Source of the DNA: Atherix ibis
Taxonomy: Eukaryota; Arthropoda; Insecta; Diptera; Athericidae
Direction of reading: 5' to 3'
Assembly: GCA_958298945.1 (NCBI GenBank)
Contig: OY282606.1
Location: forward strand, 89,473,696-89,537,695
Length of the DNA stretch: 64,000 nucleotides
This document shows positions 46,274 to 58,768 of this stretch, piece by piece. The position numbers and the translations under genes are program-made. The first letter of the stretch is position 1. The number at the start of each line of letters is the position of its first letter. The notes beneath the pieces are model-generated. The model did no database searches, was not told the origin of the DNA, and was given only the letters and a program-made list of their open reading frames with translations.

Positions 46274-49200
46274 TAATAGAACTTTCCTTTGATAGCTGAA
46301 CTCCATATTTAAATGCCGGGAAAACGACCTTTTTTACTATCATTTTATAATCAGGATAAAAATCCTTATCCTGGGCTCCCTAACACGTTTTCTATTTTTA
46401 ATACTCTCTTCGTCATAGAATTTTTGACAACATAGTCCATTGTTGTTTGTGGTAACGTCAAATTTGGCGATTATTTTTCTGGTTTTGATCATAACCAATA
46501 ATTAAAGAACGCTTTCCATTCGAAAGTTCGTTAGTTTTCAGACATCTTAATTGACAAACACAGAAAAATCTTAAATCAACTATAGTCATAGAAACGATAA
46601 AATTCAAACGTTTTTTAATGAGAAGCTAAACAAAAACCCAGTACCGCATTTATTTTTATTTATATCTGAAAACAGGAAAAAAATAGGAAAAAATCCCAAT
46701 TCGGGATTTCGAAAAATGTTTAACTTGAAACGACAAAAAAAGAGGAGAGACAATTAATTTCCTATAGCATTTATTCTCTCGAAATATTTTTAGTTTAATA
46801 ATGGCAATTTTTAGTTGTTATTATTTCTCTGGATTACCAAAGAATCCATTTAGAATTAAATGAAATTTATTCATTAATCAGTTACCAAAAAAAATTTCTA
46901 TTAAATATCTTCCTGATTAGTAACTATTCCTGTTTATTTTAATAAGTAACAAATTAAATAAATGAACATAACAGTATTAAAATTGAAATTCCTTTGCATA
47001 TGTGTATGTTGAATTATTTTAATTACAAAAAAAAAATAATGAACAAGTAGCGGTTTCGAAGAGAATTAACATCAATTATTATATAATGTTGTAATACGTA
47101 AAATGAACAAATTAATTATTTAAATGTGAGAGAATTTATGAAAATATTTTCGAAAAATTTTTCACTCAAATACTTATTTTCCAAACAGATATTTTTTAGT
47201 ACAAATATTTAATGCTCAGATCGTACGTACGAATATGCTAAAATATTCCAAACATGGTAATGTATTAGGGTTTCTTTCCTTTTTCGGGGAAGGAGTCGAC
47301 CATGGATATGAAATTGTACATATTATGTTGTAAAATATTTCGATCCTATTTAATGTCTTTATGAGGAAAAACAAGTATACTCTTATATATTTCTACACAT
47401 AAGGGATGACAATTGGAAGTTCACATAGTCAAAAGTACGAGTATGTACAAATGTCTATTGAGGTGTACCTACCTACATTTATAACCGAATCCGAATAGAT
47501 GGATAAGAAAACTGATGGTTTTCCTGAATCATTTAATCTTCATATACTATATAGTAATGGAAGTATGTATGAGCTGTTGAAAATTGAATGCTAACAATCA
47601 GAGTGGAGTTAAAAGCATGAAAAGAAAATTTCCAGGAGATCTTCATACTTTATGAAGAAGGGGTAAAGGATGTGATATTTATATGTGTAAGGAATGAAAG
47701 AATGTCAGAGAAATGAAATAACTAAACCTTAATTTGGGATAAATAACCTGCTCTAGGATCCTCATTAAACAGGTCGCAATTAGTGACATCGAAATAGCAG
47801 CAAACTATTTCGACCCTCTTAAGTTATTCTCGTCTAACCCTTAAATACTCTTCAGACAAGTTAAGGAAACATAATCCTGATTGTGAGATAAATGTACAGA
47901 AAAAGAGAAAAATGAAAAACAGACCTTAAACCAAACGACGATATACATGTATATATATAGAAAGGATATGAATTTGATTCTAACCACACATACCCATAAT
48001 ATGAACATTAATATCCTTCAGTGAACAAATGTTAATGAGCAAATATTAATCGACTATAACAACAATAAACCATAATATTATATCAACTATTATAATAATA
48101 GGAGTACCTATAATCTTAACTAAACATAGTAAATTATCTAAAAAACCAACTTCAAAAAAAGTTTTACAACCAAAAAAAAAAAAAAGACAACTATAAAAAA
48201 AAACCGAAAAAAAATATTTAAAAATTACCCAAATACACCTATAAAAAGTCTGAATTCAAAAATTAGATATTTATGCCGTGCTGCCAGGATTATGTGAAAA
48301 AATATTTAAAAAGAGAAGCCTGAAAAGTTTATATATGGACAAGTTAGGATATTTAATCCTAACTATTGGATATACTTTAATATATGTGATATAAGTACTC
48401 ATAGTTTGAAAAGGTTCAATTTTCTTTATTCTCCTTGCTGTTCCCATTCGAATGACAGCTCAGCACCTGTGACACTTTGTCTCCAAGCATAATTTATATA
48501 TTGTAGAAACGGAACAGTTAGACGTCTACGTGTACATACAAAATACACATAAGAACCGAGTATCAGTATTGTAAAAGCTATTAACAACTAAAATACTATA
48601 AGAACTTCTGAGAGTTATTTTCTATGACCATACCTGAGGGTGTCTAAATACTAACATAATGACTACCTTCCTATGGATCCATATACGTGTACTTACGATT
48701 ATGGGAATTAATTTCTGCATTTATCCATGTCGATAACCAGATTCACTCGTTTACTTCGGTCGATATTATCATTATCAGCATAAAAGTTATAAAAGGTACT
48801 GACTCGAATCTGTGAAAGTATATTCCTAAAATTTGTACAAATTTGTACTTATTCGTTAAGACAAATTTATACCCAAGCAAGCAGGTGTGTATTTTCATCA
48901 GCAAATTACACATACGAGATTGTCTAATAAAAAAAAGTGTTTGTAGGTGAAAACTAAACTGGAACTACATGGATACGAAAATATGTTGCAAACAGTTCCC
49001 TCATAGTGGAGCTTATATTAGACCATAAATGAAAGGTTAGGCTTACAAAATAACTTTTTCTATTCACTATAACGAGAATCCTGTTCCTAAAGCTAAGGCA
49101 AACGCACTAAAAAGGTACTCTGAAAATTATTTTACTTCATGCATCAATTACGAATGGACATGCTCGTTTACATCGTCAACATTTCCGTTTTCAACTAAAA

Positions 49201-49649
49201 TTCAAATATTACTACAATAGACCTGAAGTGAGATATTAGTAATTTGTTTTTGAAAACATCAAAAATTATAGTCTATAATGAGTAAAGAATATTTTGTTTA
49301 TCCTGTAAAATATTTTGAAAATTTTATTATTATTTTAATTTTATTCCATTTAAATCCTTAAATTTTTATTTATTTAAATACTAATTTTACTATTGGCACT
49401 GTGACTGTGCCCGATATAATTATTTTAAACACTTTTTTTTTTTTTAAATTTAATTTTATTTAATAAAATAAAATTTTTAATGATTGATGAAAGAAAAATT
49501 TAAAAAGAAAAAATCTCTGAAGAAAAGCAAAATCAAAGCCAATATAAATAGTTTTTTTTTTCAAAGGAAATTGTTTTTTTATATTTTTTTAACAACTACT
49601 CGTATAGTCTGTGATTAATAGCAAATTGCTTCTTTAAATATTTAATTTT
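46274..49649. other. AT-rich non-coding stretch, no gene recognised
   Basis: I see no gene, RNA or transposon terminus. Poly-A tracts and chance frames only. The patch around 48.4-49.2 kb is slightly less repetitive but unassigned. Confidence 0.55.
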
Positions 49650-49651
49650 TC

Positions 49652-51988
49652 ATTGCTGGTGGTGACTTTAACGCCAAGCACCCACAATGGGATTGCCGTG
49701 TTTCGAATCTCCGAGGAAAGATTCTCCAAGAACTCCTCTCCCATACCACTCTTGAGGTTCTATCTCTTCCCACGCCCACATATTGGCCAACCAGTGCCAG
49801 AAATCTTCCCGATATTCTAGACTATTTCATAACCACACCTATCCATTCCATAGATACACTCCTGGACCTGAATTCCGAACGTTCCCTTGTTCTCCTAACA
49901 CTAGACACTTCTCCTTCCTTAAAATCCTATCCTGCCAAACTTGTAAATGGGAAAATTGATTGGGACATTTTTAGACAGAACTTGGACTAACAGATTCATT
50001 TACAACAAAGCCTTAAGAACGTACAAGAAATAGACGATGCCGTAAACGACTTGACTGTTTGCAAACAGAACTCAATCACTAACGCCCACATAACTCATAA
50101 CAAACCAACCATACGAGAACATGACTATAATCGTCCGCAAAAAATTCGTAGCTTGATAAGCGAGAAACGTCGAGCCAGGACCCAGTGTCAACGTTCAAGA
50201 ATGCCAAATGAGAAGAAAAAGCTGAACCAACTACAAAGAGAACTGAAACAAGAAATAATTAATTATAATAACGAACGATTTACTGAATACACAGAATCAC
50301 TGATAACTAATAAGTCACTCCGGACAGCTACGCGACGAATTCTCAAATACAAAACAGCTACACACCCGCTCTGGAATACCGATGGAACCTGGGCAAAAAC
50401 GGATAAACAGAAAGCCGACATCTTCGGCAAACACTTAGAAAACATCTTTAAACCTCACGAAGATGTCCAAGACATTCTGCATGACGAACAAATATTCCGA
50501 CAAATATCAACTCAGTTGCCCATAAGTCCACCTCCTAAGTTTTTCACTCCTTCCGAACTTAAATTCACAATAGAACACCTTTCCAATAAAAAAGCCCCAG
50601 GATATGACCTAATAACTTCAGAAATCCTGAAGAAAATTTCCAAAAAAACCCTCGTCCTTATAACCTATATTTATGATAGTATCCTCCGCACATCATTTTT
50701 TCCTTCCATAATTAAGATGATCCCAAAACCCAATAAGCCCAAAAACCTTCCTACCTCATAAAGACCTATAAGCGTCCTTCCCATGTTATCAAAAATCCTA
50801 GAAAAATTAATCCTAAAACGCCTTTATCCCATTTTTGAAACCGAGGGTGTCATTCCTCAGCATCAGTTTGGATTTCGACCTGAGCATTCCACTATCCAAC
50901 AGTGTCATCGCGTAGTCGACTACATAGCGTGTTCGCTAGAGCGAAAGGAATACTACCCAGGCGTGTTTCTTGACATTTCGCATGCTTTCGACCGTGTATG
51001 GCAGCCTGGATTGCTTTGGAAGTTGCAGCGAGTCCTACCCCCGGGTTATTTCCACATCTTAAAATCTTATCTCTCAGACCGATATTTTCAGGTAGCTGAA
51101 AATATGGAGTACTCTGACATTTATCCAATTTCCGCCGGTGTCCCTCAAGGAAGTATCCTAGGTCCTATCATTTATAACTTTATACCCATGACATTCCTTG
51201 CCACAACAACATTCTAACCGCAACATATGCTGACGATACAGCCATCCTGACACATCACAAAGATCCTTCCACAGCCATTAGTATCCTACAGAACCACTCC
51301 TTAGAAACCATGGTTCAAAAACCATATCCACTCCTTAGAAACTTGGTCAAAAACCATGGAGAACCATATCCACTCCTTAGAAACTTGGTTCAAAAGATGG
51401 AGAGTGAAAGTAAATGAGCAAAAATCTGCTCATGTAACTTTCACACTCTGCCGAGAATAAATTCCCGACGTAACCCTAAACGGCAGTATTATTCCACAAA
51501 AAAATAGCGTACGTTACCTTGGACTTATATTCGACAAACGGTTAACCTGGAACCTTCATACGAAAACTAAAAGATGTGAACTTAACGGACGATACAAACA
51601 ATTATTACGTCTCCTAGACAGTAAATCAAAACTTACAGCAACAAGTTAACTATTACTATACAATACGGTTCTGAAACCAATATGGACATATGGTCTAGAA
51701 CTTTGGAGTTCGACTAAGTATTCCAACTCCCTTCCAATCCAATCCCTACAATCCCGAATCCTGCGTAAAATTGTCAATGCCCCCTTATATGTGCGAAACA
51801 CTGTTATCCACCGTTACCTAAATGTTCCATTTGTTCGTGAACTATGCATCTCCCGATATAAAAAATTCCATTCGCACCTATCCTTCCACCCTAATCCTTT
51901 ACGAAGGGAACTTTTTACTCCCACCCTTCCAGTATACACCCATCGACGTTTAAAACGGCGTTGGCCGAGAGATTCTCTAAAATTATAA
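49652..51988 (+). pseudogene. Non-LTR ORF2 remnant: endonuclease end, reverse transcriptase, C-terminus
   Basis: The reading starts in the APE-type endonuclease with FIAGGDFNAKHPQWDCR (about 49657-49710) and continues TPTYWPTSARNLPDILDYF. A TAA at about 49988 breaks the frame. The main frame 50051-50761 holds SLRTATRRILKYKTATHPLW and KKAPGYDLITSEIL. It ends at TAA in place of Tyr in S-Y-RPIS. Frame 50783-51217 holds LEKLILKRLYPIFE, HQFGFRPEHSTIQQCHRVVD, FLDISHAFDRVW with one catalytic Asp, and AGVPQGSILGPIIYN. A one-base frameshift near 51180 puts the catalytic YADDTAIL (51226-51249) in another frame. A local triplication follows. The C-terminal KPIWTYGLELW and RILRKIVNAPLYVRN regions reach a stop at 51988. 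Confidence 0.92.
51291..51395. repeat. Local triplication inside the non-LTR element
   Basis: The string CCACTCCTTAGAAAC occurs three times in about 100 bp, with partly shared neighbours such as GGTTCAAAA and AACCATGG. The relative at 37.9 kb does not show it, so it arose in this copy. Confidence 0.8.
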
Positions 51989-52112
51989 GTTCTAGAGGTA
52001 ACATCCATGGGTGTTTTCCTCCACATGTCTTCATGTCCATGTATATTCCCTTAAAAAATCTGCTTGTTACTAGCATAAGTAGTTGTAGATAACATTTAAA
52101 AAAAAAAAAAAA

Positions 52113-54424
52113 TTTTAGAAGGGTTTTAATATTCTATTAGAATATAGAAAATTAAAAATAATTAAGATTTATATTAAGTTATAATGATTTTAAAATTTAT
52201 AGAAGAATAAAGTCTAAATTTTGTTTTGAATATTTTAAGTATTTTCAAATCTATTAATGCAAAATTATTAGCAAAATAGTAGTGATAATGAGCATTTCTG
52301 TCAATTTGATCTATTATTATATGAAAAAAAAAATAAAAGAAAGACTTGTGCATTAAAAGTGAAGTCATTTATTTACGCATCTTTTTGGGATATAAAGTTC
52401 GATTGTTATTTTATCATTAACTTCGCTAAATACTCACTACACTCTTACCGCAGTGAATTTTAAACTAATCATTATACATTATTACAAATACCATCACCCA
52501 TTGCCATCACAATCATCATTATCGTCGTCTTCCTTGTTGCCATCATCTGCATATCCTTGGTCGTAATAATCATTATCATCATCGACATCATCGTTTTCGT
52601 AGCAAACGTTTTCCTCGTTGTCTCTATCATTATGACTATTGTTGTAATTATTTTCACCACCACAACAAAATATCAGAATACCAGGCGCGGTATGAATATC
52701 ACATCCATTATAATCACCGCTACTATCAAAATCACAGACAGGACCAGGAATATTCCATGTGGAAAGAACCTAATCGGGGGTTGGATTGAAGGTAGGTATG
52801 GAAGTCTTCAATTCCATTCCCACTATGATCACTAGGTAAGGGTATTCTGTCAGGGTAGCATCATCAGCATATCAGCTAGCTCATTCCATACTATTGTCGT
52901 CAGCATTTGTCGGAAACTGAACATGGAAATGGAAAAAAAAATACTGAACAGATAGTACGTGAATGAATGGTTTCATGGGCTGTTTGGGAAGGTAATTGTG
53001 GGCAGATGAGGGGTAATATTGTATACGCAACCAACCATTAAAGTTTTCACTGTCAGCATCAACCATTCACCATTATCAGTTCGCTTACGATTCACTTCTT
53101 TTCAGCGAGCGAATGCTGACTGCTCTGCGTCTGATGAAATATACTTTCCGAGATTAAAAATGAAATGTGAACAATTTCTATCTACTGCGTTTATTTATTT
53201 ATTATATTTTTTTTTTTTTGCTTTCCACCCTTGTCTATTCTCTGTTTTCTCTATTCCAGCCGTAGCCCTCCTTTCTCGCCATTTTCCGACCCTGTTCATA
53301 TTATTACAATAATATTTTTTGTTGCCACTTATTATGCTTTCACTCAACATTTACGCTAAGGAAACAAGAAAGTTTCTGTTTGTACTTTTGGCCAAAAGAC
53401 TCAACTACCCCACAAATAGTTCAGTGTGTGCGTGCCTACGTTGATAACTGTTTGTGATGGCACACTACTTGCATAAGAGTTCATTTCCATGTGGTCCAAT
53501 CCATACTGTTCTATTCGATGAATAAATTGCGTAGGTGCTGACACTGATACAGTTTATGTTGCATATGTTGATGCTTACCCTTTCTTCTTCGTTATGAAAT
53601 TATTTATTTACATCCACTTCTGATAACTACTCATTTGCAAGTGCAATTACCCTATTTTGTTGTGCATTTTGCTAATCCATCTTATTATCCCTTCGATACC
53701 CTATAGTAGATTATCAAACGTTAAATAATGTTCAATGTATGAGATCTTAGTCAAATGAACACCCTATAAATATCCTTCAAAAGAAAAAACAATTATGATT
53801 AAATAGTTTTTTTTTATCAGTCCTTAAAATTTTTTGGATCAATTGAATTTCAATTTTTTTTTCTCAATAATAATATCTCTAGTAAATATTAATAATTTTA
53901 TTTTGTCGGTCAATCATTCCCTCTTTTTAACCTCCTTAGTCATATTAATTTACTTCATGAAAATTTAACAATATCTGACTTTTTCCTCAAAATTATCATC
54001 GACCAGTTTCAGTAGAGAAGCTGGAAATGACAACGTACACGTAACATGAAACCGACAAATGGCCCCATGGTCGTGGCACGAGAGAATGGCCTGTGGCTCT
54101 TCTTTCAGAGATCTTACAATAACAAAACAAAAAAATGTTTGCGAAATAAATGTTCAATAAATTTGTCCTTAACACATTTAAATATAGTATTTGATAAAAT
54201 TTTTGAAAATTTATTTTGCCCAAAATAATTGACAATATGCAGAAAATATAATTTTATTCAAATACGAGTGGTTTTAAAAAAAAAATACTTGCAGGACCCC
54301 CGATCCTTTCGATGTAATTTTTTATAACTTTTTCATATAGTTCAGGCTGTAATTTGGCTATTATTTAGCGAATATTAATTTTTAAATGTTTGAAAGTTAA
54401 ATAATTATCTGTGTAGTTTTGTAA
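52113..54424. other. Non-coding stretch with degenerate ATC repeats, no gene recognised
   Basis: From about 52486 to 52700 the + strand is a degenerate (ATC/ATT/GTC)n tract that creates spurious frames rich in Ile, Met and Thr on both strands. A patch at 52.8-53.5 kb is less AT-rich but unassigned. The remainder is AT-rich. Confidence 0.55.
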
Positions 54425-54504
54425 AAAAAAAATCCAACAACGTCAAATCGCACGATCTTGAAGACCGATTCACATCACTAAATTGCAAAATTTCACGTCC
54501 TCCG
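54425..54504 (-). pseudogene. Remnant of DUF4817-class IS630/Tc1-type transposase
   Basis: Read leftwards, the frame SDVNRSSRSCDLTLLDFFF (about 54425-54478) matches the third catalytic block seen at 24895-24948 on the other strand. That block is conserved as D-V-N-x-x-x-RSCDLT-x-x-D in the family. Only this block survives. The 139-bp satellite array starts immediately to the right. Confidence 0.5.
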
Positions 54505-56050
54505 GGTTAGGCCAAAAAATATCGGTTATCATACGGTCATAGCGTTCATAATTAACGGTAACGGTATCTGCTTCTCTATTTTGATAGAAATAAGGTCCAA
54601 TGGAAAATTTAGACCAAATTTTAGTCTAGATTAAAATTTTCAAGTTTAGGCCGAAAAATATCGGTTATCACACGGTCATAGCGTTCACACTCAATGGTAA
54701 CGGTATCTTTTTCTTTATTTTGATAGAAATAAGGTCCAATGGAAAATTTAGACCAAATTTTAGTCTAGATTAAAATTTTCAGGTTTAGGCAAAAAAATAT
54801 CGGCTATCATATGGGCATAGCGCTCACAATTGACGGTAACTGGATATTTTTCTTTATTTTAATAGAAATAAGGTCAAATGGGAAGTTTAGACCAAATTTT
54901 AGTCTAGATTAAAATGTTCAGGTTTAGGCCAAAAAATATCGGTTATCATACGGTCATAGCGTTCATAATTAACGGTAACAGTATATTTATCTTTATTTTG
55001 TAGAAATAAGGTCCAATGGGAACTTTAGACCAAATTTTAGTCTAGAATAAAATTTTCGGGTTTAGGCCAAAATATATCGGTTATCATACGGTCATAGCAC
55101 TCACAATTGACGGTAACTGGATATTTTTCTTTATTTTGATAGAAATAAGGTCCAATGGAAAATTTAGACCAAATTTTAGTCTAGATTAAAATTTTCAGGT
55201 TTAGGCCAAAAAATATCGGTTATCATACGGGCATAGCGCTCACAATTGACGGTAACTGGATATTTTTCTTTATTTTGATAGAAATAAGGTCCAATGAGAA
55301 CTTTAGACCAAATTTTAGTCTAGATTAAAATGTTCAGGTTTAGGCAAAAAAATATCGGTTATCATACGGTCATAGCACTCACAATTAACGGTAACATTAT
55401 CTTTTTCTTTATTTTAATAGAAATAAGGTCCAATGGAAAATTTAGACCAAATTTTAGTCTAGATTAAAATTTTCTGGTTTAGGCCAAAAAATATCGGTTA
55501 TCATACGGGCATAGCGCTCACAATTAACGGTAACAGTATATTTTTCTTTATTTTGATAGAAATAAGGTCCAATGGGAATTTTAGACCAAATTTTAGTCTA
55601 GAATAAAATTTTCGGCTTTAGGCCAAAATATATCGGTTATCATACGGTTATAGCGCTCACAATTGACGGTAACTGGATATTTTTCTTTATTTTGCTACAA
55701 ATAAGGTCCAATGGGAAGTTTAGACCAAATTTTAGTCTAAATTAAAATTTTCAGGTTTAGGCCAAAAAATATTGGTTATCACACGGTCATAGCGTTCACA
55801 CTCAATGGTAACGGTATCTTTTTCTTTATTTTGATAGAAATAAGGTCCAATGGGAAGTTTAGACCAAATTTTAGTCTAGATTAAAATTTTCTGGTTTAGG
55901 CCAAAAAATATCGGTTTTCATACGGTCATAGCGCTCACAATTGATGGTAACTGGATATTTTTCTTTATTTTGATAGAAATAAGGTCCAATGGGAACTTTA
56001 GACCAAATTTTAGTCTAGATTAAATTTTTCAGGTTTAGGCCAAAAAAAAA
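54505..56050 (+). repeat. 139-bp tandem satellite array, about 11 units
   Basis: Using TTAGGCC (or a close variant) as the register, units start at 54507, 54646, 54785, 54924, 55062, 55201, 55340, 55479, 55618, 55757, 55896 and 56035 (the last partial). The spacing is 139 bp except for one 138-bp unit. Every unit has AATATCGGTTATCA-like, CATAGCG, GGTAAC, AAATAAGGTCCAATG and a near-palindrome TAGACCAAATTTTAGTCTA. Variants are shared between non-adjacent units, indicating higher-order structure. No open frame spans the array. It is non-coding satellite DNA, possibly derived from an internal tandem repeat of a transposon. Confidence 0.97.
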
Positions 56051-58766
56051 CCAAAATTTATACCAAATAGTCACCGTTTACGGATACAACTACTTTTCCA
56101 AAGTTATTTGTAAGTTTTTAAAGTCAAACATATAGAAATTTTGCTTATTAACGTATTGATCAAATAAGAAATGGGCCTTGAAGAAAATATGTTAGAAAAA
56201 TCGGTAACCAAAGCCATTGGCATATCTTCTGCGAATTCTAAATTCTATTAAGCAATTTTAACTTCAAAAATGGCAGATTTTCACCTAAATAAATAATAAT
56301 TTAAATAATATGTATTTAAAAAAACGGCCAAATGAGGCGGCTGTAGTTTTCAAACGGTTTTTTCCCTCAAAAATAACAATTGTAATAAATATTGAACATA
56401 TTATTTAATAAAATCTTTTTAGAATAAAGTTTACGTATGGTATTTATAAATATTTTATAGATTAACAAAACCCAATTGAAATTTCTAAAATTACCATTTG
56501 GAATAGTATATAATTATTGTATTAAACAAATATGAAATTAATTCTATCATAACACCAACTAATAATCAGAAAATACAATAAGGGTGAGAGTGAAAAGTAA
56601 TCCTTTATTAATAGGAATATACATATTAATCTTAATAATAAATTATGAATTTTCGGAAAAATGGTCTATTTTCATAACCAAATGGTTGCTTTAGTTTCAT
56701 TCTGACCCAAAAGGTATTAATACATACCACTTAGTGCACATTTTTGTTCCTAGATTCACTATTATACTGTACACGTATGAGTCCTTTTTCTATTTTCATT
56801 TAATTACTTATTAAAATAGATTTAATACTATGAAATATTATTGCCATGATGAAAAGGAAATGTGGCAAAAAGGATATGAGCATATAGTGAATGGGAAACA
56901 TTTTATCGCAATTAAATTTTACTATATGTTAATCCATCCAAGCGGAATTTTCCATGTTTTTTTAATATTTATTTTTGCAATTTTATTTTTTCATTTAGAG
57001 AATTTTGAACTTTGTTTTGATATCCTTTAAGTTATCCTTTAAGTATAACTTTAGAGTTACCATTGGTTTTAATACAATTTTTAACTTTTCTCTTTTGGTT
57101 AATAGTGGATTGTAAACTTCAGAAGGATTCGTATACGTTTGAGTTGGATGTTCGGATGTGATAACAATGAAAGGATATGTGAATATTTCGACTTGAATTT
57201 AGAGTTGGAATTTTGTTGCATGGGTTTATTCCACTGGGCGTTGTTTTCTTCGGATTTCATTTCGGAGAAAGTTAATGAGTTATAACCACGACACGTGTTA
57301 GGTTTTCACATTAAGATTTTATAGTATGAATATGACTAGCCCCTACCATCGGTATCATCTCTACCATCATAATCATTACTGACATCATTTTTATCACAAC
57401 TACGAATATTACTACTCCACTGACACCTACAATCTCCTTATACCATCATTACTATCATTAGAAAAGTAACCGAATTTATCTCTTATTTTATGGGAGAATA
57501 TAATATTTTTGTGTTTATTTATAAATTTCTTTCTGTATTAGTATCTGTTATATAAATTAAAGTAGATTTGTGAATTTGTTAACCGAATGTAGTAAAGGTG
57601 CGTCTATTGATAATAGTAGAGATATAGTCGTAGAGAGAATGAGTGAATGTCTCATGATGCACCAAAGGCCAAAGAAAATTTTACTACACACATAGTAGTA
57701 GTCAATGTGATAATGGTTATCATATGGGAATTGGTCAAGCACCTGTGCTTCAGCTACATGTGGTTTTATTATTAATGAAATTGTTTAATATTTGATTATA
57801 TTGCTTCCATTAAAGCCACGATTATGTAGCTACGATAGAATACATTAGATTTGCGATACACCACCTCATTCATGCTGCCCTATCAGTTCCCGGATAATCA
57901 AGTTGTTTGGAAATACACTTGGATGTATGTTTGAGCATAAAACTTCCAAAGATCATATCAGCCTTGACTGTTACGTCTTCGATTTCAGATTCTAATCAAC
58001 TTAGTATCTGTAAATGCGAATACCATCTACGAATATAGGCCATTAAGTGTTTTCAATAGAGATATTCTGTATATATATACATATATATTTATATAAGACC
58101 ATGTAAATAGAAGGATATATGGAAAAAAAAATAATGTCCATGTGAATTTTTATGGCTGTGTAATAACCGCTTTTATATACTATTTTTACCTCAATTATGA
58201 TTACATGCTACGAGTACACGAGCTGCTCATATAAAAAGAATCAATTTTTTAAATATACATATACACAGGTACTAATTTAAGATTCCTTATTATTACTATT
58301 TACATAAATACAAATGTATACAATACATAAATAAATGTTTCTGCATCCTTCTTTTTTCAATATATTCTGTTGTTAATTTTTTTCTTCGTTATTATTTTAT
58401 ATGTACCCAACATTATCCTTCGTATTTTATAAAAGGTGATTTTAGCTAATCAAAAATGTATCTTATCTATCAAAATTGCATATTCCTTTCGATTTAATTT
58501 CGGCAGCTTAATGAAAAAAAAAGCCGTCTTTGATCTGTTAAAATGTTTGAGAAAATTTGGAATTTTTTCGGCAGATAAATTTTTGTAATTTTAGTAAAAA
58601 TGAATTTTTAAATCTAGAGTTTTGATCGGAAATTTAGGTATTTTTTTTTTTGACACATGATAATATAATCGATAATAACCAAATTTAATGGCAGATCATT
58701 TTTAAAGTTTAATGGTGCAAATTTATCTAGTAGAATGTTCAGATTTTCATATTATAAAGGATATCA
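56051..58766. other. AT-rich non-coding stretch, no gene recognised
   Basis: No gene is supportable. A degenerate (ATC)n tract lies at about 57345-57455 on the + strand, and a short (TA)n at 58070-58090. Confidence 0.55.
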
Positions 58767-58768
58767 TA

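Larger units (their letters stand above)
49650..52112 (+). mobile_element. Jockey-like non-LTR retrotransposon, 5'-truncated with A-tail (copy A)
   Basis: The element begins abruptly within the endonuclease domain, the usual outcome of incomplete target-primed reverse transcription. It ends in an A-tail at about 52098-52112, about 110 bp after the final stop codon. ORF1 and the N-terminal part of the endonuclease are missing. I could not identify a convincing target-site duplication around the ends. The sequence is far better preserved than the related copy at 37.9-39.8 kb. Confidence 0.92.

Noticed and set aside
45319..46343. Long open frames of Leu/Val/Ala/Cys on the minus strand (up to 262 codons) and Asn/Ser on the plus strand.
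   Set aside because: They are translations of the CAACAG-type repeat. The motif lacks stop codons in several frames, so the open frames are compositional rather than evidence of a gene.
49630..49660. Target-site duplication for the non-LTR element (a short AATTTT near the 5' truncation and after the A-tail).
   Set aside because: Six AT-only bases are not significant in this background.
52472..52835. Frames rich in Ile, Met and Thr on both strands.
   Set aside because: They come from a degenerate ATC/ATT simple repeat and show no domain.
54505..56050. Possible CRISPR-like array because of regular repeats.
   Set aside because: The 139-bp units are homologous over their full length with no unique spacers, so this is a tandem satellite.
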